Below, one piece after another: positions 60,523 to 64,000 of a stretch of DNA of 64,000 bases (position 1 is its first letter; each line of letters opens with the position of its first letter). A program made the translations under genes and the position numbers. The DNA is from Caldifarciminota bacterium (lineage in GTDB: Bacteria; Hydrothermota; Hydrothermia; LBFQ01; DSFT01): the NCBI GenBank assembly GCA_025060695.1, contig JANXBH010000006.1, forward strand, positions 1-64,000, written 5' to 3'. Under the pieces are notes generated by a model that made no database searches, was not told the DNA's origin, and was given only the letters and a program-made list of their open reading frames with translations.

Positions 60523-61994
60523 AAAAATAAACTCCTTTCAATACCAAAATCGTATCTTCCAGCATCTATAAATCTAAAGTAAAATCTTTTGTATCTAACT
60601 GATAAAGAAAATTTTGTCCCAGTTCCATAAAGCTGAATTCTTGAATCTATACTTGGGAAAAAGCCTTCATATGCACTCCAGTAGAATACGTTTAAATAAC
60701 TCTCAGGGTCAAAAGGCTGGTAATAAAGATTGCTATCATTTAAGAAGCAGTTTTTATCTACCATGCAAGTATTATAGTAGTAAATTCTAAGTTTAATATA
60801 CGGGTCTTCATATTTTCTTCCAAGTTGTAAGTTATATCCAACAGTTAATATACCTCCATTTTTAATTTTCTCAGCTGATAGGAAAATGCCTCTTGTTTGG
60901 CTAAAGCTTAATTGATAGCTATTGAAAAATGGATGGCGATAATGTCTTAATATAGCGTATGAAGAAGTTGAAATTTCATAATTTATAGTAATACTTCCTC
61001 TATCTCCTCTCATATTCATTCTTAAATCCACAGGGAAAAATGACATGTATACGTATAGAAATGAACTATCTGACCAGTAGTTATATTTCCACAATCTCTC
61101 GCCTTTGAATATATTTTGATTAAAGAACACAAACAAACCCCTATCTCTATAACTAAGCGAGTAGCCATAGCTATATCCATTTTGACCATATGAACCTTCT
61201 AACGTTAAGTAGAACTTTCCAATAGGATTTATTTCAAGAAATGACCAAATACTAATGTAGTTTGCTCTAATAAGACCCATATAAAGATTTCTATAGTTTC
61301 CATAGAGAAAAGCATTTTCAGTAGTATCTAAAAATAGTCCAACATTTTTATATCTAAATTCCGCTGAAAGATTAGATACAGGGAAATTAAATGAAGGATA
61401 AAATAAAAAATAATATCGTGGTCTATAGCTAATTGAGCCATATCCAATCCTTGGACCAAAATTACCAATTCTAAAGGCAAAGTTATTTGAAAATACATTG
61501 AAAATAAATCTAAAGCGGTTATAATAGTTTAAAATAGTATCGCTTCCAATAATAGTAGTATCCGTAAAATTGTAGTCCTTTATTCTAAATGCATATCCCC
61601 TATAATAAGCCTGAATGTCAAATTCATAGTCGTTTACTTTGTTTAAAATTGTATCAAATACAGAATTATTATTTAAATTTCTGTTTGTAGTGGAAAGGAA
61701 CTGAAGACCGCCATAAATGCTAACATAACCTTCGTATGTTTTTGTAGGAATTATAATATATGGTCTAATAAGGAGAAACTCCCTATAGCTCATATTTAAA
61801 ACTCTTCTAAATTCACCATATCCCCTAAATGGTCTATACTTTACAATTTTTTCTATATCTTCCGTGCTTAGAAATGGAATTTGCTTTAATTCTTCTATTG
61901 AAGCGGTATTTACATTTATGGGGTGGGACACGTATTGTTGAATGAAAAACTGAGGTAAATCTTCACTTTGAGATATTACAAGTAATAATAGCAT
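60519..61994 (-). CDS. helix-hairpin-helix plus beta-barrel-like exported protein
   Basis: The 491-residue protein begins with a short leader (MLLLLVISQS) and a ComEA-type helix-hairpin-helix domain (INVNTASIEELKQIPFLSTEDIEKIVKYRPFRGYGEFRRVL). About 400 residues follow, rich in Tyr/Phe alternating strands, suggesting an outer-membrane beta-barrel (many YRGYAFRI, FAFRIGNFG strands; last residues IERSLFF). Such HhH-barrel proteins occur in Bacteroidetes-like bacteria. The HhH may bind DNA outside the cell, but this is unproven. The 3' end overlaps the BNR gene by 4 bp. Confidence 0.8.
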   Translation of the reverse strand: MLLLLVISQSEDLPQFFIQQYVSHPINVNTASIEELKQIPFLSTEDIEKIVKYRPFRGYGEFRRVLNMSYREFLLIRPYIIIPTKTYEGYVSIYGGLQFLSTTNRNLNNNSVFDTILNKVNDYEFDIQAYYRGYAFRIKDYNFTDTTIIGSDTILNYYNRFRFIFNVFSNNFAFRIGNFGPRIGYGSISYRPRYYFLFYPSFNFPVSNLSAEFRYKNVGLFLDTTENAFLYGNYRNLYMGLIRANYISIWSFLEINPIGKFYLTLEGSYGQNGYSYGYSLSYRDRGLFVFFNQNIFKGERLWKYNYWSDSSFLYVYMSFFPVDLRMNMRGDRGSITINYEISTSSYAILRHYRHPFFNSYQLSFSQTRGIFLSAEKIKNGGILTVGYNLQLGRKYEDPYIKLRIYYYNTCMVDKNCFLNDSNLYYQPFDPESYLNVFYWSAYEGFFPSIDSRIQLYGTGTKFSLSVRYKRFYFRFIDAGRYDFGIERSLFF

Positions 61995-62002
61995 AGAGAT
62001 AA

Positions 62003-62008
62003 ATTTTA
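62003..62008 (-). promoter_or_regulatory. -10 type hexamer of the HhH/barrel gene
   Basis: Minus-strand TAAAAT in CCTTAAAATTTATC, 8 nt before ATG 61994. Confidence 0.58.
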
Positions 62009-62022
62009 AGGTTCAAAAGCTT

Positions 62023-62442
62023 TTATTTTACTATTCTCTTTGACCTTGGTATTTGATTTTTTAATTTTTCTCCATCATATATTGCAACTCCAAGGATATC
62101 TTTATTGCATTTTACTATAACTTGACCTTTTTCTAAATTTTCGTCCATATAATTTATATCACTTCCACTAATAAATTGCATAGCTAAATTTTCATCTTTT
62201 AAATTTACTACATTTTTCTTTGCTAAATGTCCTATAATTTGAGCACCAGCTGTAGTAAGCTTATATCCATTTTTAAATACCCTAATTAACCTAATTCCAA
62301 CTCTATTAAATTTTATATTTTCCCTTATTTTCAAAGCTTGCTTACTTGAAATCCAGATATCACCTCTATCAATTAAAACATGCTCACTTGGCAAATTTCC
62401 TATACCAAATCTCTCTAATAAAAAATTAAAAAACTCTTTCAT
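62023..62442 (-). CDS. NIP7-like pre-PUA/PUA domain protein
   Basis: The 139-residue protein has FFNFLLERFGIGNLPSEHVLIDRGDIWISSK, then a PUA domain: AGAQIIGHLAKKNVVNLKDENLAMQFISGSDI and VIVKCNKDILGVAIYDGEKLKNQIPRSKRIV. This resembles archaeal NIP7-type and RNA methyltransferase-linked pre-PUA/PUA proteins more than bacterial ones. It probably binds RNA. It overlaps the phosphatase gene by 4 nt. Confidence 0.72.
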   Translation of the reverse strand: MKEFFNFLLERFGIGNLPSEHVLIDRGDIWISSKQALKIRENIKFNRVGIRLIRVFKNGYKLTTAGAQIIGHLAKKNVVNLKDENLAMQFISGSDINYMDENLEKGQVIVKCNKDILGVAIYDGEKLKNQIPRSKRIVK

Positions 62443-63209
62443 TTCTTAATTAGTTCTAACATTTCTCTATGAAACTCTTCATTGCATCCACAAAGCAAAT
62501 TTCCAGTCTCTAAATAATTATCCTTTCCATCAAAGTCGGTTATTATTCCACCTGCTTCTTTTAATATAATTATACCAGCATAAATATCCCACTTATTTAG
62601 TTTATACTCCCAAAATCCATCAAATATGCCTTCTGCAGTCATACACAGGTCCAGTGCTGCAGAGCCTAGTCTTCTAATAGCACTTGAATACTTACTAAAA
62701 ATCCTAAATGTTCTAATATATTCTTCTAAAATATCAAGCTCGGTATGTGGAAATCCCGTTGCAAGAAAAGAGCCTTTTACTGTTGTTTTTTTTGAAGTAA
62801 AGATTTTGGAATTATTCTTATATGCACCATTACCCTTTGTAGCATAATATAAATTGTCTTTCATTGGTTCATATACTACTCCCAATACTATCTCGTTTCT
62901 ATAAGACAAAGCAATAGATACACAAAATACATCCAAACCTCTTAGGAAATTTTTTGTTCCATCAAGTGGGTCGATAAACCAGACATAATCACTATCTCCT
63001 AAGGTGCCACTTTCTTCTGCCAATATTTTGTGGTCCTTGAAATGTCTTAAAATGTATTCTTTTATGACATTTTCACTTTCAATATCTGCCCTACTAACAT
63101 AATCATTTCTATTCTTTTCAGAAAACTCTATGTTTTTTCTAAAGTAATATTTTAGTATATTTCCTCCTATGTATGACGCTTGTATGGCAACTTTTAAGAA
63201 TTTATTTAT
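62439..63209 (-). CDS. inositol monophosphatase-family protein (inferred ATA start)
   Basis: The Mg-dependent phosphatase motifs are LAEES, FIDPLDGTKNFLRGLDVFCVSIALSY (DPLDGT) and LNKWDIYAGIIILKEAGGIITDFDG (WD...G). The canonical N-terminal helix (KFLKVAIQASYIGGNILKYYF ... YVSRADIESE, the second with the family DxxxE-type site) is encoded only upstream of the first usual start (TTG 63023). Codons continue open to ATA 63209, exactly 8 nt from TAAAAT 63223-63218. Length from ATA is 256, the normal size. It may act on inositol phosphates, fructose bisphosphate or nucleotides. Confidence 0.88.
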   Translation of the reverse strand: MNKFLKVAIQASYIGGNILKYYFRKNIEFSEKNRNDYVSRADIESENVIKEYILRHFKDHKILAEESGTLGDSDYVWFIDPLDGTKNFLRGLDVFCVSIALSYRNEIVLGVVYEPMKDNLYYATKGNGAYKNNSKIFTSKKTTVKGSFLATGFPHTELDILEEYIRTFRIFSKYSSAIRRLGSAALDLCMTAEGIFDGFWEYKLNKWDIYAGIIILKEAGGIITDFDGKDNYLETGNLLCGCNEEFHREMLELIKK

Positions 63210-63217
63210 AGTGCAAA

Positions 63218-63245
63218 ATTTTAAAGTTATTCTTAGCCTTAAAAT
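63218..63245. promoter_or_regulatory. divergent promoters (phosphatase / E1-beta)
   Basis: Minus TAAAAT 63223-63218 (8 nt to ATA 63209) and plus TAAAAT 63240-63245 (6 nt to ATG 63252) stand 16 bp apart. Confidence 0.66.
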
Positions 63246-63251
63246 TTCTAC

Positions 63252-64000
63252 ATGGTTTTTAAATTAGAAGAAGGGGAAAAAGCAAAAAGTGCAAAGGCAA
63301 TAACTATAGTTAAAGCTATTAGGGAAGCACTTGCTGAAGAAATGAGAAGAGATAGTAGAGTTGTAATTCTTGGAGAGGACGTAGGAAAGAGAGGAGGGGT
63401 ATTTTTAGCAACAGAGGGACTTATAGATGAATTTGGTGAGGAAAGGGTAATAGATACACCATTAACTGAACTTGGAATAATTGGTGTTGCTGTGGGTATG
63501 GCTCTATATGGTCTTAGACCTGTTGCAGAAATTCAGTTTATAGACTTTGTATATCCGGGTTTTGATCAAATCGTAAATGAAGCGGCAAAATTTAGATATA
63601 GAAGTGGTGGACAATATTCAGTTCCGTTAGTAATTAGATCTCCATATGGTGGAGGAATTGGTGGAGGTTTATATCATTCTCAAAGTCCTGAAAGTTATTT
63701 TACTCATACACCAGGTTTAAAAGTAATAATTCCATCAACACCTACAGATGCGAAAGGTCTTTTAAAGTCAGCAATTAGAGACGAGGACCCAGTAATCTTC
63801 TTAGAACCTAAAAAAATATACATGTCAATAAAAGAAGAAGTTCCTGATGACATAGATTTTACTATTGAAATTGGAAAGGCAAAAAAAATAAAGGAAGGAA
63901 AGGACGTTACACTAATTAGCTATGGATATATGGTCCATGTATGTATGAAAGCGGTTGAAATAGCTCAAAAAGAAGGTATTTCAGTTGAACTTATAGATTT
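63252..64000 (+). CDS. 2-oxoacid dehydrogenase E1 component beta subunit (3' end outside window)
   Basis: The frame from ATG 63252 runs open to the window end (about 249 codons). It encodes [108 protein letters not shown] and [23 protein letters not shown]. These are the ThDP-dependent E1-beta landmarks of pyruvate or branched-chain 2-oxoacid dehydrogenase. Branched-chain type versus pyruvate cannot be decided from this half. ThiL at 48 kb makes its cofactor. Confidence 0.94.
   Translation, partial: MVFKLEEGEKAKSAKAITIVKAIREALAEEMRRDSRVVILGEDVGKRGGVFLATEGLIDEFGEERVIDTPLTELGIIGVAVGMALYGLRPVAEIQFIDFVYPGFDQIVNEAAKFRYRSGGQYSVPLVIRSPYGGGIGGGLYHSQSPESYFTHTPGLKVIIPSTPTDAKGLLKSAIRDEDPVIFLEPKKIYMSIKEEVPDDIDFTIEIGKAKKIKEGKDVTLISYGYMVHVCMKAVEIAQKEGISVELID

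Noticed and set aside
1992-63245. TTTAAAATTT copies as transposon ends or a dispersed mobile repeat
   Set aside because: They occur at gene starts at fixed distance and orientation, with no target duplications or transposase; promoter function explains them.

Overview
The window is a strongly AT-rich, very gene-dense stretch of a bacterial chromosome. The organism looks like an uncultivated diderm. It has lipoproteins with Lnt, a FadL-type outer-membrane protein, and three exported proteins with C-terminal sorting-type domains of the kind common in the FCB superphylum and in candidate phyla such as WOR-3. It is probably thermophilic: tRNA acceptor stems are almost pure G+C although the genome is AT-rich, and the isocitrate dehydrogenase is Thermus-like. 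The lineage assignment is an inference. I see no insertion sequence, prophage, CRISPR array or rRNA.

Layout. 1-4 kb: the end of a WD40/GTPase chimera and an M1 peptidase. 4-9 kb: a tRNA-Leu-led operon (ndk, oxidoreductase, cdsA), a broken secreted-protein gene, a NYN nuclease, rocD, tRNA-Gln. 9-13 kb: a minus-strand operon ccmE-acyP-gatC-asd-Na/Pi transporter-ruvX. 13-19 kb: nuoE, peroxiredoxin, ureohydrolase, HU, mgtE, a tRNA with anticodon CAT, aminotransferase, coaE. 19-31 kb: degenerate MutL, esterase lipoprotein, FadL-type protein, SCO protein with a decayed possible coxB, pyk, glycosyltransferase, icd, TPM protein, sugar-phosphate isomerase, nuoD. 31-40.7 kb: CCA-type nucleotidyltransferase, comEC, dnaE, priA, lepB. 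40.7-52.2 kb: a long run of minus-strand genes (subtilase, sugar transferase, lnt, Fe-S oxidoreductase, thiL, pmbA, MerR regulator, rlmB). 52.25-52.67 kb: a repeat-rich non-coding region with DnaA-box-like sites, from which genes diverge on both sides. 52.7-60.5 kb: plus-strand cell-wall genes (ftsL-like, ftsI, hpf, PBP2, rodA) and a large BNR protein. 60.5-64 kb: HhH/barrel protein, NIP7-like PUA protein, inositol phosphatase, and a 2-oxoacid dehydrogenase E1-beta cut by the window end.

The most striking property is the expression architecture. About thirty transcription units carry the same element, CTTTAAAATTT, with its TAAAAT (or TAAACT) hexamer ending 6-10 nt before the start codon. This implies mostly leaderless mRNAs. 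Used as a ruler, the element fixes start codons and reveals inferred TTG, GTG, CTG and even ATA starts. Divergent genes share back-to-back or overlapping copies, in one case a perfect 24-bp palindrome. Two genes begin 1-2 nt after the 3' end of a tRNA, so tRNA processing itself would create a leaderless mRNA. The HU gene is the exception: it has a strong Shine-Dalgarno, a leaderless 15-codon upstream ORF overlapping its ATG, and a 17-nt inverted repeat joining its 5' leader to its 3' UTR. The fixed starts also show that several exported proteins carry unusually short, uncharged N-terminal leaders.

Pathways represented are respiration (nuoD, nuoE, ccmE, SCO, Fe-S oxidoreductase), central carbon (pyk, icd, E1-beta, isomerase), envelope growth and lipoprotein maturation, replication and repair (dnaE, priA, comEC, ruvX, MutL-like), and translation support (gatC, rlmB, hpf, CCA enzyme).
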